A stretch of 64,000 nucleotides of DNA from Halobacillus_A sp043497005 (GCF_043497005.1 NZ_JBIEKE010000001.1:806001-870000), one strand, 5' to 3'. Shown: positions 1-8,263, numbered from the stretch's first letter. Numbers and translations: made by a program. Notes: a model not told the origin generated them from the letters alone.

Positions 1-807
1 GCAGAAGCCGGCGTGAAAGTAATCTGTTATAACTTCATGCCTGTTTTTGACTGGATACGAACGGAGTTATTTAAAGAGCTTGAGGATGGATCAACAGCGT
101 TATTTTATGAGAAGGCAAAAGTGGAAGGTATAGAACCAGATGAACTGGCTCAACAAATTTTAAAAGAAAAAAGCTTTACATTACCTGGCTGGGAACCAGA
201 AAGATTAGCCAAGCTGTCAGAGCTGTTTGACGCCTATCAGGAAGTTACCGAAGAGATGATTTGGAGTCATTTAAAATATTTTCTAGATGAAATCATCCCA
301 CTAGCCGAACAGTTGGATATTCGCATGGCGATCCATCCGGACGATCCACCTTGGTCTGTCTTTGGACTGCCTAGAATCATTACGAATGAAAGGAATATTA
401 GTCGATTTCTTAACCTGGTGGACAGTCCAAATAATGGGCTTACGTTATGTAGTGGTTCACTAGGAGCAAACGGGGAAAATGACATCCCCTCTATGATTCA
501 CAAATTCGGGCCGCGCATTCATTTTGCTCATATCCGTAATTTAAAACGTTATGACAATGGAGATTTTGTAGAAACCTCTCATCGGACGGAAGATGGTTCT
601 CTAGACATTTATGAAATTGTAAAAGCTTATCGTAAACAAGGATTCACCGGTTATGTAAGGCCGGATCATGGCCGGCACATTTGGGATGAAACCTGCAGGC
701 CTGGATATGGTTTGTACGATCGAGCACTAGGAATTATGTACATTCAAGGAATCTGGGATTCTCTTGTGAGAATGGAAAAGGAGAGTCAATATGCTGCCAT
801 TAAATGA
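1..807 (+). CDS. uxuA: Mannonate dehydratase UxuA (5'-truncated by window edge)
   Basis: This enzyme dehydrates D-mannonate to 2-keto-3-deoxygluconate in the cytoplasmic glucuronate pathway. The reading frame is open from base 1, and the first residues (AEAGVKVICYNFMPVFDW) match the interior of UxuA, so roughly the first quarter of the gene lies outside the window. Metal-binding motifs of the family are visible in order: IHPDDPP, LCSGSLG, FAHIRN and RPDHGR, which carry the His, Cys, His and Asp ligands known for ManD. The stop overlaps the start of the next gene, uxuB, by 17 bases, so the two are translationally coupled. A GTG at base 13 is in frame but is not the true start. Confidence 0.95.
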   Translation, partial: AEAGVKVICYNFMPVFDWIRTELFKELEDGSTALFYEKAKVEGIEPDELAQQILKEKSFTLPGWEPERLAKLSELFDAYQEVTEEMIWSHLKYFLDEIIPLAEQLDIRMAIHPDDPPWSVFGLPRIITNERNISRFLNLVDSPNNGLTLCSGSLGANGENDIPSMIHKFGPRIHFAHIRNLKRYDNGDFVETSHRTEDGSLDIYEIVKAYRKQGFTGYVRPDHGRHIWDETCRPGYGLYDRALGIMYIQGIWDSLVRMEKESQYAAIK

Positions 808-1636
808 AAATTTAAAAGGAAAAGTAGTCGTAATCACAGGAGGGAGCGGCGTGCTATGTGGAGCAATGGCCAGAGAACTGGGCCGGCAGGGTGCTAAAGT
901 CGCTATTCTCAATAGAACTGTGGAAAAAGGAAGAGAAGTTGAAGAAGATATACGCAAGGAGGGGGGAGAGGCACTCGCCATCTCCTGTGATGTATTGGAT
1001 CTTGATAAGGTGAAAAGTGCAAAAGCTGAAGTCAATGAAAAGCTGGGGCCCTGCCAAATTTTAATCAATGGAGCTGGAGGGAACCACCCTGAAGGGATTA
1101 CTACTGAGGAAACTTATCAGCGGAAAGAAGCAGAGGATGAGTGTAAGAGCTTCTTTGATTTAACGAAAGAAGGCTTTGGGTTTGTATTTGATTTGAACAT
1201 ACTAGGGACTCTTATTCCTTCACAAGAATTTATGAAAGACATGGTCGATGGATCCGGAGGCACTGTTATTAATATGTCCTCCATGAGCGCTCCTTCTCCC
1301 ATGACTAAAGTGCCTGCCTATAGCGCAGCGAAAGCAGGGATTGAAAACCTGACGCAGTGGTTAGCTGTCCATTTTGCCGACTCTGGAATTCGCGTCAATG
1401 CTATTGCGCCAGGATTTTTCTTAACCGAACAGAACCGGAATTTACTGCTGGATAGCGAGGGGGAGTTAACAGAAAGATCCCAAAAAATCATCAGCCATAC
1501 CCCGATGAACAGATTTGGCAAGCCGGAAGATTTACTAGGTACGTTGTTGTGGCTCGCAGATGACAGCATGTCTGGTTTTGTGACGGGCTCTACTATTTCA
1601 GTAGATGGTGGTTTTCTAGCGTATTCAGGAGTTTGA
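791..1636 (+). CDS. uxuB: D-mannonate oxidoreductase (fructuronate reductase), SDR family
   Basis: A 281-residue short-chain dehydrogenase that would interconvert D-fructuronate and D-mannonate with NAD(H), supplying the substrate of UxuA. The N-terminal nucleotide-binding motif TGGSGVLCG lies near residues 16-24, the NGAG motif near 93-96, and the catalytic Ser about 163 with Tyr177 and Lys181 (YSAAK). This SDR form resembles the Bacillus UxuB (YjmF) type and not the long-chain Enterobacterial UxuB. The start overlaps uxuA, which supports the assignment by context. No separate promoter is expected. A perfect hairpin follows the stop within 10 bases. Confidence 0.9.
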   Translation: MLPLNENLKGKVVVITGGSGVLCGAMARELGRQGAKVAILNRTVEKGREVEEDIRKEGGEALAISCDVLDLDKVKSAKAEVNEKLGPCQILINGAGGNHPEGITTEETYQRKEAEDECKSFFDLTKEGFGFVFDLNILGTLIPSQEFMKDMVDGSGGTVINMSSMSAPSPMTKVPAYSAAKAGIENLTQWLAVHFADSGIRVNAIAPGFFLTEQNRNLLLDSEGELTERSQKIISHTPMNRFGKPEDLLGTLLWLADDSMSGFVTGSTISVDGGFLAYSGV

Positions 1637-1643
1637 CAAAGAA

Positions 1644-1686
1644 GGGTACCAGGTACCGAAAGTGTGAATTTCGGTACCTGGTACCC
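1644..1686. repeat. Perfect 18-bp inverted repeat (REP-like palindrome)
   Basis: Two perfect 18-base arms, beginning GGGTACCAGGTACCGAAA, flank a 7-base loop. Each arm is itself built from two GGTACC units. No T-run follows, so it is not a classical terminator. The motif resembles the compact palindromes associated with REP/Y1-transposase elements, but no transposase is in the window. It could still end or stabilise the uxuAB transcript. Confidence 0.75.
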
Positions 1687-1701
1687 GGTGAGGGAAGCGG
1701 A

Positions 1702-1796
1702 GTATTTTGACGGAGCTTTTTAATACAAATAATCCGAACTGATTTCAATAGAATCGTTCGGATTATTTTATGCTTTATTCAGTTTTGTCCCATCTT
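1702..1796. repeat. Remnant of dispersed repeat family 1 with hairpin tail
   Basis: This carries only the right arm (GTATTTTGA, 1702-1710) of the 112-bp repeat seen at 13611 and 53941. It is followed by a tail shared with 13754-13814, including the hairpin AATAATCCGAA / TTCGGATTATT (1728-1738 with 1757-1767). The hairpin lies between uxuB and the convergent gene at 1810 and could act as a terminator. The left part of the repeat is missing. Confidence 0.7.
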
Positions 1797-1809
1797 CATA
1801 AGTGCTCAA

Positions 1810-2295
1810 TCAACGCTCCCGAACATATTTCAAAAAGCCGATAAAAATAAGCACCGAGCCCGCAATATTACACAGCACTCTGAACCCATGAACAGCGAGA
1901 AACTCCCGCGCCGTCTTCGTTAAGAACTCCACACTATGAACACTTACACCTTCAATAAACATGATCTCATTTCGCGGCCATTCAAAGATCATTGATGCCG
2001 CTCCCTCAAGAACGATCATCAGCATACTTGCGAGCACCCACCACTTCACCCGCTTATAACGCCACGCCAGTACAACGGCGGCAATTCCTGTTAAAATACT
2101 GAAGAACCCAAGCGGCGGGAAGTACGTGTTCGGCGCTGCGACGGCCATGAATTCCATGCCGGTTTCAAAGGAATGCGGGATGTCGTGAAATATATTCGGG
2201 TACACCATAAAGGTCTGCAATAAAATACTTCCGAGCATAATGAGCTGAATCCATAAGTGTCCGGCGATAAAGATAAACGTCATTTTCTCTCTCAT
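1810..2295 (-). CDS. Hypothetical membrane protein, about 4 TM helices
   Basis: A 161-residue protein that I do not recognise. Four hydrophobic segments are visible, at about residues 7-30, 57-75, 83-100 and 135-156, with a conserved-looking FEWPRNE stretch between the third and fourth. It is therefore probably an integral membrane protein. It lies 13 bases downstream of another small membrane-protein gene and is likely co-transcribed with it, divergent from a two-component system. A good AAGGAGGAAAAACC ribosome binding site precedes the ATG. A role in envelope stress sensed by that two-component system is inference only. Confidence 0.7.
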   Translation of the reverse strand: MREKMTFIFIAGHLWIQLIMLGSILLQTFMVYPNIFHDIPHSFETGMEFMAVAAPNTYFPPLGFFSILTGIAAVVLAWRYKRVKWWVLASMLMIVLEGAASMIFEWPRNEIMFIEGVSVHSVEFLTKTAREFLAVHGFRVLCNIAGSVLIFIGFLKYVRER

Positions 2296-2308
2296 TGGTT
2301 TTTCCTCC

Positions 2309-2686
2309 TTAGTTGATTGCTTTTTTTAATACGACAGCGATTACGCCGGCAGCTGTTCCCCAGATTGCATTGGTGACAAGGACACTGACGATCCCAAACG
2401 GATGAGTCAGCGGTCCCTGCAGTTCTCCAGTAACAATTGGTGACATGACTGCACTGATGACGATCGCAAATATGCCGTAGGCCACTCCTGCATAAAACAG
2501 CGTGCTCACTGGCCGGGATACGTTTTTCCATAAAACGGCTGCGATCCAGACGATGGTGATCACAAGGGTTACGGCTAGACTGGCGGCCGGCTGCCCGATG
2601 AGGGCGAGTATACCGAGACTGCTGAGCAGCGGGCGGATGAGCGCGACGGCGCCCAGTCCTAAAATTAATTTCCATGATAAGTGCAT
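2309..2686 (-). CDS. Hypothetical small membrane protein, 4 TM helices
   Basis: A 125-residue hydrophobic protein with four predicted membrane segments, about residues 8-28, 33-52, 63-84 and 95-119. I do not recognise a family. It is the first gene of the minus-strand pair and is transcribed divergently from the histidine kinase at 2845. The 158-base gap between them contains inverted repeats around TTAAGAA. The ATG has an AGGAGTG ribosome binding site. The arrangement suggests it is a target of the neighbouring response regulator. Confidence 0.7.
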   Translation of the reverse strand: MHLSWKLILGLGAVALIRPLLSSLGILALIGQPAASLAVTLVITIVWIAAVLWKNVSRPVSTLFYAGVAYGIFAIVISAVMSPIVTGELQGPLTHPFGIVSVLVTNAIWGTAAGVIAVVLKKAIN

Positions 2687-2746
2687 TGTGCTTCACTCCT
2701 TTGCTGTCTCTATCATAGAGAGCCTTTCTAAATAAACGCTTGCTGA

Positions 2747-2796
2747 ATTCTTAACGATGTATTAAATCTCTGCGCTCGTTGTTAAGAATTTCTTAA
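2747..2796. promoter_or_regulatory. Inverted repeats in divergent promoter region (candidate response-regulator site)
   Basis: ATTCTTAAC at 2747-2755 is matched by its reverse complement GTTAAGAAT at 2781-2789, and TTAAGAATTTCTTAA (2782-2796) is itself a perfect palindrome. The site sits between divergently transcribed genes and may bind the OmpR-type regulator encoded at 3929. The functional assignment is inference. Confidence 0.45.
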
Positions 2797-2844
2797 GATT
2801 TATCGGTTAGAATGGTAGAGAGAAATGATAGGGAAAGAAGGTGA

Positions 2845-3951
2845 ATGACTGTGTCGATTCGAAAACGGCTGCTTTTATCCAATCTCGGCATGATTGTGCT
2901 GCCGATCATTGGGCTGCTGGTGATGGAAATTTTATTAGGTCTTTTGATGTTCCGCGTCTTCGATTTGGACGTCGAAAGCAGAATAGAAACGTTTACGCAG
3001 ATCCGTTTTATCGGAATCATTATCATCCTCATCGTGACCAACGGCCTGTTAACGTACTATGTGGCCAAAACGATCATTAAACCGGTGCGGGAGCTTTCAA
3101 GTGCAGCGAAAAGAATTGCCGATGGGGAGCTTGATTTTCAAATAAAACCTGAACGCCGGGATGAACTCGGGGAGCTGGCGGAAAGCTTTGAAACGATGAG
3201 GAGAAAGCTGCAGGAAGCGGAAGAACTGCATCACAAATATGAAGAAAGCCGCAAAGAACTGATCGCCAGCATATCGCATGATTTGAAAACACCGATTACT
3301 TCTATAAAAGGCTACGTAGAAGGGATTGTTGACGGTGTCGCTGATACGCCGGAGAAGCTTCAGCGCTACGCGACTACCGTTTATAAAAAGGCTGACGAAA
3401 TGGATCACCTGATCGATGAGCTGTTTTTATATTCCAAGCTTGACGTGCAGCGCGTGCCGTTTCATTATGAAAAAGTCGATTTGTACGCTTATTTTCTGGA
3501 CTACTTAGAAGAGGTGGAGCTCAGTGCGGATGTGGAAGTCGAGCTGCAGGCGGAAGAGAAGCGGAGCTTTTTTGTAAAAGCGGACCGGGAGCAGCTGAAC
3601 CGCGTCGTCACGAATTTGATCAAAAACAGTTTGAAGCATATGGACAAGGAAGATAAGCTTCTGCAGGTTACGCTTCAAGAAAGCGGAGGCAGGATTGAAA
3701 TCACTATACAAGATAACGGACAGGGCATATCTAAAGCTCACCTGCCGCACATTTTTGAACAGTTTTATCAGGCTGATGCTGCGCGCGGTAAAGCGAACGG
3801 CTCAGGTCTCGGCCTTGCGATTGTGAAAAAAATTGTCGAAGAGCATGGCGGCGACGTCACTGCCGATAGTGAAGAAGGAAAAGGTACAACGATTACCTTT
3901 TCCCTGGAGAAATGGGAGGAGGAAGCAAATGAAGCGGATCTTAGTCATTGA
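2845..3951 (+). CDS. Sensor histidine kinase with HAMP domain
   Basis: A 368-residue membrane sensor kinase. Two membrane helices (about 12-36 and 54-75) enclose only a very short extracytoplasmic loop, so it probably senses something in the membrane or through a partner protein. A HAMP linker (about 75-126) precedes the dimerisation domain with the phosphorylated His145 in SISHDLKTP. An HATPase domain follows, with N box (NRVVTNLIKNSLKH), DNGQGIS and GSGLGLAIVKKI. It overlaps the response regulator gene by 23 bases. A short-loop sensor beside divergent membrane proteins resembles envelope-stress systems of Firmicutes; the signal is unknown. Confidence 0.9.
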   Translation: MTVSIRKRLLLSNLGMIVLPIIGLLVMEILLGLLMFRVFDLDVESRIETFTQIRFIGIIIILIVTNGLLTYYVAKTIIKPVRELSSAAKRIADGELDFQIKPERRDELGELAESFETMRRKLQEAEELHHKYEESRKELIASISHDLKTPITSIKGYVEGIVDGVADTPEKLQRYATTVYKKADEMDHLIDELFLYSKLDVQRVPFHYEKVDLYAYFLDYLEEVELSADVEVELQAEEKRSFFVKADREQLNRVVTNLIKNSLKHMDKEDKLLQVTLQESGGRIEITIQDNGQGISKAHLPHIFEQFYQADAARGKANGSGLGLAIVKKIVEEHGGDVTADSEEGKGTTITFSLEKWEEEANEADLSH

Positions 3952-4612
3952 AGATGAGCGGGAAATTGCCGAGCTTGAACGCGATTACTTAGAAATAAAC
4001 GGATATGCCGTCGATATCGAAGGAGATGGAGAAAAGGGTCTGCAAAAAGCACTGCAGGAAGATTACGACCTCCTTCTGCTGGATCTAATGCTGCCGGGAG
4101 TGAGTGGATTTGAGATTTGTAAAAAGGTAAGAAAAGAAAAAGAAGTGCCGATTCTCATGATCACTGCCAAGACGAGCGATATTGATAAAGTACGAGGTCT
4201 CGGCCTTGGAGCCGATGATTATATCGTCAAACCTTTCAGCCCGAATGAACTCGTCGCCCGCGTGAAGGCCCACCTTACCAGATATCAGCGGCTCGTCGGC
4301 AAGGAAGACGACAAAGATATTACAGTGCGAGGTCTGCACATCGACAGCGCCTCCCGACGGGTTTTCGTTAATGGAGAAGAAAAAACGCTGACCGCCCGGG
4401 AGTTTGACCTGCTTGAGTTCATGGCGCTTCATCCCAATCAAGTGTTCAGTAAAGATGACTTGATGGAGCGGATCTGGGGGCTTGATGCGCTGGGTGATAG
4501 TACGACGGTGACCGTTCATGTCAGAAGGATCCGGGAGAAAATAGAAGAGGATGCCTCAAAGCCGGCTTACATTGAAACGATCTGGGGTGTGGGGTACCGG
4601 TTTTTGAAATAA
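3929..4612 (+). CDS. OmpR/PhoB-family response regulator
   Basis: A 227-residue regulator with a receiver domain (acidic pocket about residues 8-10, phospho-acceptor Asp52 in LLLLDLMLPG, Lys in VKPFSP) followed by a winged-helix DNA-binding domain ending in GVGYRFLK. The frame is open upstream, but the ATG at 3929 is chosen because GGGAGGAGGAAGC precedes it and the protein then begins with the canonical MKRILVIEDE. It overlaps the kinase gene by 23 bases, so the two are coupled and form a cognate pair. Likely targets are its own operon and the divergent gene pair. Confidence 0.93.
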   Translation: MKRILVIEDEREIAELERDYLEINGYAVDIEGDGEKGLQKALQEDYDLLLLDLMLPGVSGFEICKKVRKEKEVPILMITAKTSDIDKVRGLGLGADDYIVKPFSPNELVARVKAHLTRYQRLVGKEDDKDITVRGLHIDSASRRVFVNGEEKTLTAREFDLLEFMALHPNQVFSKDDLMERIWGLDALGDSTTVTVHVRRIREKIEEDASKPAYIETIWGVGYRFLK

Positions 4613-4679
4613 CGGACGTTGTAATCTAGAAGATTATGATATAATCCAAATCACATGACGGCATTTTGGAGGGATACAC

Positions 4680-5447
4680 ATGGCAAAGAAAGAAGCAACG
4701 ACTGTTCAATCCGTGGACAGAGCTTTACACATCTTAAGTATTTTAAAGGATTTTCCTAAAGGCTTAGGGGTAACGGAGCTTTCCTATCGTTTAGACGTAT
4801 CAAAAAGTACGATTCACCGTCTTCTCAGTTCCTTATTACAGCAGGGTTTCGTCAAACAGGATCATGAGAATGAAAGGTATCTGCTCGGGTTAAAATTGAT
4901 TGAGCTTGGCGAAGTCGCTTCAAGTCACTTAAATATCCGGCAGATTGCTGCTCCGTACCTCAATCAATTAGCGGAGATCACGGGAGAAACGGTTCACCTT
5001 GTCGTAATGGATAATTTAGAGATCGTGTATATTGATAAAACAGAGTCGGAAGCGACGATACGTATGTTTTCCCGGATTGGAAAGCGGGCTCCTATGCACT
5101 GCACGGGCGTTGGGAAAGCCATTTTAGCCTTTTTACCACAGGAAAAAATCGAAGAAGTTTTAACAGAACGTCCGATGACGAAATTTACGGAACATACGAT
5201 TACGGACCAAGACTCAATGAACAAGCACTTGGAGGAAATTAGAACGCGAGGGGTTTCTTTCGACCTGGAGGAACATGAAGAGGGTATTAAATGTGCGGCT
5301 GCTCCTGTTTTTAATTATAAAGGTGAAGTGGTCGGAGGAATTAGTGTCGCGGGACCAATGATGAGAGTGAATGAAGAGAAGCTTGCGTTCTTTTCCGAAG
5401 AAGTGTTAAAAGCTTCAAAACGAATCTCTGAGGCTTTAGGATTATAA
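4680..5447 (+). CDS. kdgR: IclR-family transcriptional regulator (KdgR-like)
   Basis: A 255-residue regulator with an N-terminal winged helix-turn-helix (about residues 10-70, including VTELSYRLDVSKSTIHRLL) and a C-terminal IclR ligand domain. The effector-pocket pattern is visible (HCTGVGKAILAF; ISVAGPMMRV). It is transcribed just ahead of the aldolase/kinase/transporter operon, and nested palindromes lie between the two. By family and context it probably represses or activates the 2-keto-3-deoxy-aldonate genes in response to a pathway intermediate. The ATG is preceded by GGAGG. The specific name kdgR is a context-based guess. Confidence 0.85.
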   Translation: MAKKEATTVQSVDRALHILSILKDFPKGLGVTELSYRLDVSKSTIHRLLSSLLQQGFVKQDHENERYLLGLKLIELGEVASSHLNIRQIAAPYLNQLAEITGETVHLVVMDNLEIVYIDKTESEATIRMFSRIGKRAPMHCTGVGKAILAFLPQEKIEEVLTERPMTKFTEHTITDQDSMNKHLEEIRTRGVSFDLEEHEEGIKCAAAPVFNYKGEVVGGISVAGPMMRVNEEKLAFFSEEVLKASKRISEALGL

Positions 5448-5454
5448 AAAAACA

Positions 5455-5483
5455 TTGACAGCGTTTTCAAGTAGCGTTATGAT
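5455..5483 (+). promoter_or_regulatory. SigA-type promoter of the aldolase/galactonate operon
   Basis: TTGACA (5455-5460), a 17-base spacer and TATGAT (5478-5483) form a near-consensus sigma-A promoter upstream of the aldolase gene at 5571. A cre-like box overlaps its -35 and spacer. Confidence 0.8.
5456..5469 (+). promoter_or_regulatory. CcpA cre site
   Basis: TGACAGCGTTTTCA matches the Bacillus cre consensus TGWNANCGNTNWCA at every position and lies across the -35 box and spacer of the operon promoter. Glucose-dependent repression by CcpA-HPr is the expected effect. Confidence 0.7.
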
Positions 5484-5529
5484 TTCAACAAGTATTGAAA
5501 AGCTGTTCTTATTTTTTTAAGGCATTATT

Positions 5530-5554
5530 GGAACAGTGTTCCTTAATAAGGAAC
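5530..5554. promoter_or_regulatory. Nested palindromic operator, probably for the IclR regulator
   Basis: GGAACAGTGTTCC (5530-5542, 6-base arms) overlaps GTTCCTTAATAAGGAAC (5538-5554, 8-base arms). The pair lies downstream of the promoter and just before the AAGGAGG ribosome binding site, where a bound repressor would block elongation. Assignment to the adjacent IclR protein is inference. Confidence 0.6.
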
Positions 5555-5570
5555 ATAAGGAGGTTTTCGA

Positions 5571-6209
5571 ATGATGAAGACGATGGATCGGATCAACGAG
5601 GAAAAGATTGTCGCTATTATAAGGCTTGAGAGTACAGAACATGTAGAGAGTCTGGTCGAAAGTTTGTATGAAGGTGGAATTCGAGTGGTTGAGGTCACGC
5701 TTAACACGCCGGGCGCTTTAGAAATCATCTCAAAATTAAAAGCACACAGGAGTGATTTACTCGTCGGAGCAGGAACGGTGCTTGATAAGGAAAGTGCGCG
5801 TGCGGCGATTATGGCAGGAGCTGATTTTCTCCTGGCCCCCACTTTAAGTAAAGCAACGATTGAAATGGGGAATCGCTATGGCATTCCGGTGGTTCCGGGT
5901 GTTATGACACCAACGGAAGCCTTAACCGCTTACGAATATGGAGCGCAGCAGGTCAAAGTATTTCCGGTTCGCTCCGTTGGGAAGAATTTTGCCAAGGATG
6001 TAAAAGGTCCGCTGCCATTTGTTGACGTGATGGCCGTTGGAGGAGTGGGGCTCGATAACGTGGCCGACTACCTCAGCTCTAACTGGCAGTCTGTTGGAAT
6101 CGGAAGCTCACTCGTCAGCAGTCAACTGATTGAGGAAGGCAATTTTCAAGAAATAACTGCAAGAGCCGAGCAATTCATTAAGATCAGAGATGAAGTCATT
6201 AATTCATAA
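5571..6209 (+). CDS. kdgA: 2-keto-3-deoxy-6-phospho-aldonate aldolase (KDPG/KDPGal aldolase)
   Basis: A 212-residue class I aldolase that cleaves 2-keto-3-deoxy-6-phosphogluconate or -galactonate to pyruvate and glyceraldehyde-3-phosphate. The Schiff-base lysine is K129 in QQVKVFPVRS and the catalytic Glu is E41 in VEVTLNTPG. The glycine-rich phosphate site is MAVGGVGLDN. AAGGAGG lies 7 bases before the ATG. It is the first gene of an operon with dgoK, a TctCBA transporter and dgoD, so the galactonate isomer may be its main substrate. It could also serve the UxuAB route upstream. Confidence 0.9.
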   Translation: MMKTMDRINEEKIVAIIRLESTEHVESLVESLYEGGIRVVEVTLNTPGALEIISKLKAHRSDLLVGAGTVLDKESARAAIMAGADFLLAPTLSKATIEMGNRYGIPVVPGVMTPTEALTAYEYGAQQVKVFPVRSVGKNFAKDVKGPLPFVDVMAVGGVGLDNVADYLSSNWQSVGIGSSLVSSQLIEEGNFQEITARAEQFIKIRDEVINS

Positions 6210-6226
6210 GGGAATGTGGTGAGAAG

Positions 6227-7243
6227 TTGATTATATTAATCGATTCAGGAACAACGAATTCAAGAATTCGATTAGTTCAAGAAAAAGATAAACAGATCGT
6301 CGATGTTATAAAATTAAAAGTCGGTGTGAGAAATACGGCGATTGATGGCAGTAACAACAAGTTAAAACAGGATTTAGCGAAAGGCATTCAGCAGCTGCTC
6401 AACCAACATTCACTGACGAAACGCGATATCAAATACATAGTTGCTGCTGGTATGATCACGTCTAATCTAGGGTTGCATGAAGTTCCTCACATTCCTTCAC
6501 CCGCAAGGATCGAGGATTTCATTGGCGGCGTTCAAGTGGTAGAAGCTGAAGAGTTTCTAAACATTCCATGTTTGTACGTCCCTGGTATGAAGAACAATGT
6601 GTCTGCTTCATTAGATGATATAAGTGTGATTAATCAATACGACGTCATGAGAGGGGAGGAAGTAGAAACCATCGGCTTGCTGACCCAGGCAAAACCTCAA
6701 GGCAAAGGGCTGATGGTACTGCCGGGATCGCATACGAAATTCGTTTTAGTGGGAGAGCAGCAGGAGTTGTTAAGCTGCCGCTCTACACTCGGAGGAGAAA
6801 TGCTTCAGGCTGTTCGAGATCAAACAATTATCTCGGATTCACTCCATGAAAACCTCGTAGAAGAAGTAAATCCAGACTATTTGATTAAAGGATATTTGGC
6901 CGCTCGCAAAGTCGGGGTGACAAGGAGCTTATATCATATCCGGCTGCTGCAGTTGTTCTCAGAACTGACGGCGGATGAACGTGCCAATTACTATGCCGGC
7001 GCCATTCTTTATTATGATATGGAAGCCTTGCAGCAAATGCTGGAGGAAGAACAGGTGGAATGGATTATGATTGGCGGATCCAATCCGTTACGAAAGATTT
7101 TTTACCATCTCCTCAATTATGTAAATGAACCCGCTCACTTGATCACGGCAGATGATGAACAAGTGGAGATGGCTGCTGTTTATGGAACGTTGGAAGTCGG
7201 TCAGTCTTATTTCGAAAACTATATAAAAAATGAAAGCGTTTAA
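6227..7243 (+). CDS. dgoK: 2-dehydro-3-deoxygalactonokinase DgoK
   Basis: A 338-residue sugar-acid kinase phosphorylating 2-keto-3-deoxygalactonate. The N-terminal phosphate-binding motif IDSGTTNSR, the GSHTKFVLV motif and SCRSTLGGEM are characteristic of DgoK rather than of PfkB-type KDG kinases. It starts at TTG 6227, the only start giving the canonical N-terminus; the ribosome binding site is weak. It lies 17 bases after the aldolase gene. The presence of DgoK together with DgoD is the main argument that this operon handles D-galactonate. Confidence 0.9.
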   Translation: MIILIDSGTTNSRIRLVQEKDKQIVDVIKLKVGVRNTAIDGSNNKLKQDLAKGIQQLLNQHSLTKRDIKYIVAAGMITSNLGLHEVPHIPSPARIEDFIGGVQVVEAEEFLNIPCLYVPGMKNNVSASLDDISVINQYDVMRGEEVETIGLLTQAKPQGKGLMVLPGSHTKFVLVGEQQELLSCRSTLGGEMLQAVRDQTIISDSLHENLVEEVNPDYLIKGYLAARKVGVTRSLYHIRLLQLFSELTADERANYYAGAILYYDMEALQQMLEEEQVEWIMIGGSNPLRKIFYHLLNYVNEPAHLITADDEQVEMAAVYGTLEVGQSYFENYIKNESV

Positions 7244-7261
7244 AATATGAGGAGGGCAAAA

Positions 7262-8263
7262 ATGAACTATTTCAGTAAATATTTTTTCGTCATTTGTTTA
7301 GGAACGTTGTTACTCTTAGCCGGTTGTAGTGGAGAGGAAAGTTCATCTGGTGATAGCGAAGATGCTTCTTCATTTCCTGAGAAGCCAGTTACTTTAATTG
7401 TGCCTTCTGCGGCTGGCGGGGGCACGGATTCCACAGCTAGAGCCCTGGCTGATGCGACCGAAGAACATTTAGGTGAATCGATCGGGGTAGAAAACAAAGA
7501 AGGCGGCAGCGGTGCCACAGGAATGACTGAAGGAGCCAATGCAGCGCCTGATGGTTATACCGTCAGTATGGTGTTTGTTGAGCTTACGATGTTGAAGCAC
7601 TTAGGCGTCTCTAATATATCAAGTGACCAGTTTAAACCACTCGGTCTTGTGAACCTTGATCCTGCCGCTCTTACCGTTCCGGCAGATGCCCCTTATGACA
7701 CTATTGAAGAATTCATAGAGTATGCTGAGGAACACCCGGGTGAAGTACAAGTAGGAAATGCAGGGGCAGGTTCGATCTGGCATATTGCAGCGGAAAGTTT
7801 CGCTAAAGAAACAGGAATTGAACTGAACCACGTTCCTTTTGAAGGTGCTGCTCCAGCAGTTACTTCTCTTATGGGCGGACATATCGATGCGGTTACCGTC
7901 AGCCCGGCAGAAGTATTGCCGCAGGTGGAATCAGGTGACTTAAAAACATTAGGGGTTATGTCTGAAGACCGCTCCGATATCATGCCGGATGTACCGACAT
8001 TTGAAGAAGAAGGTGTAGACGCTACTCCTGTTGGAACTTGGAGAGGTTTAGTCGTTCCTCAAGACACGCCGGATGAAGTAGCAGACAAGCTTGAAGAAGC
8101 TTTCCTTAAGGGAGCTGAAGAGGATGAGTTCACTGAATTTATGGATAGCAACGGGCTCGGTCTGGAAATTAAAGATTCTGAGGAATTCGAGCAATTTATG
8201 CAAACAGAAAGTGATTTTTATGGAGACATCATTTCTGATCTAGATCTTGGTAATAACGAATAG
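7262..8263 (+). CDS. tctC: Tripartite tricarboxylate transporter solute-binding lipoprotein TctC
   Basis: A 333-residue extracytoplasmic solute-binding protein of the TTT family. The lipoprotein signal peptide ends in LLAGC with the lipidated Cys22, followed by a Ser/Glu/Asp-rich linker. The family motifs FPEKPVTLIVPSAAGGGTD and VENKEGGSGATG follow. The ATG at 7262 is chosen because GAGGAGGG sits just before it, inside the longer frame that begins at 7247. The mature protein is very acidic, as expected in a halophile. The binding partners TctB and TctA follow directly. The operon context points to galactonate or a related aldonate as ligand, which is inferred. Confidence 0.9.
   Translation: MNYFSKYFFVICLGTLLLLAGCSGEESSSGDSEDASSFPEKPVTLIVPSAAGGGTDSTARALADATEEHLGESIGVENKEGGSGATGMTEGANAAPDGYTVSMVFVELTMLKHLGVSNISSDQFKPLGLVNLDPAALTVPADAPYDTIEEFIEYAEEHPGEVQVGNAGAGSIWHIAAESFAKETGIELNHVPFEGAAPAVTSLMGGHIDAVTVSPAEVLPQVESGDLKTLGVMSEDRSDIMPDVPTFEEEGVDATPVGTWRGLVVPQDTPDEVADKLEEAFLKGAEEDEFTEFMDSNGLGLEIKDSEEFEQFMQTESDFYGDIISDLDLGNNE

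Noticed and set aside
2292..2696. 134-residue minus-strand frame rich in Arg, His and Cys
   Set aside because: It is in another frame of the membrane protein gene at 2309-2686, which has the better ribosome binding site and a coherent hydrophobic profile.
7230..7243. TGAAAGCGTTTAAA as a cre site at the end of dgoK
   Set aside because: It fails the consensus at the conserved C near the 3' end and lies inside an operon.
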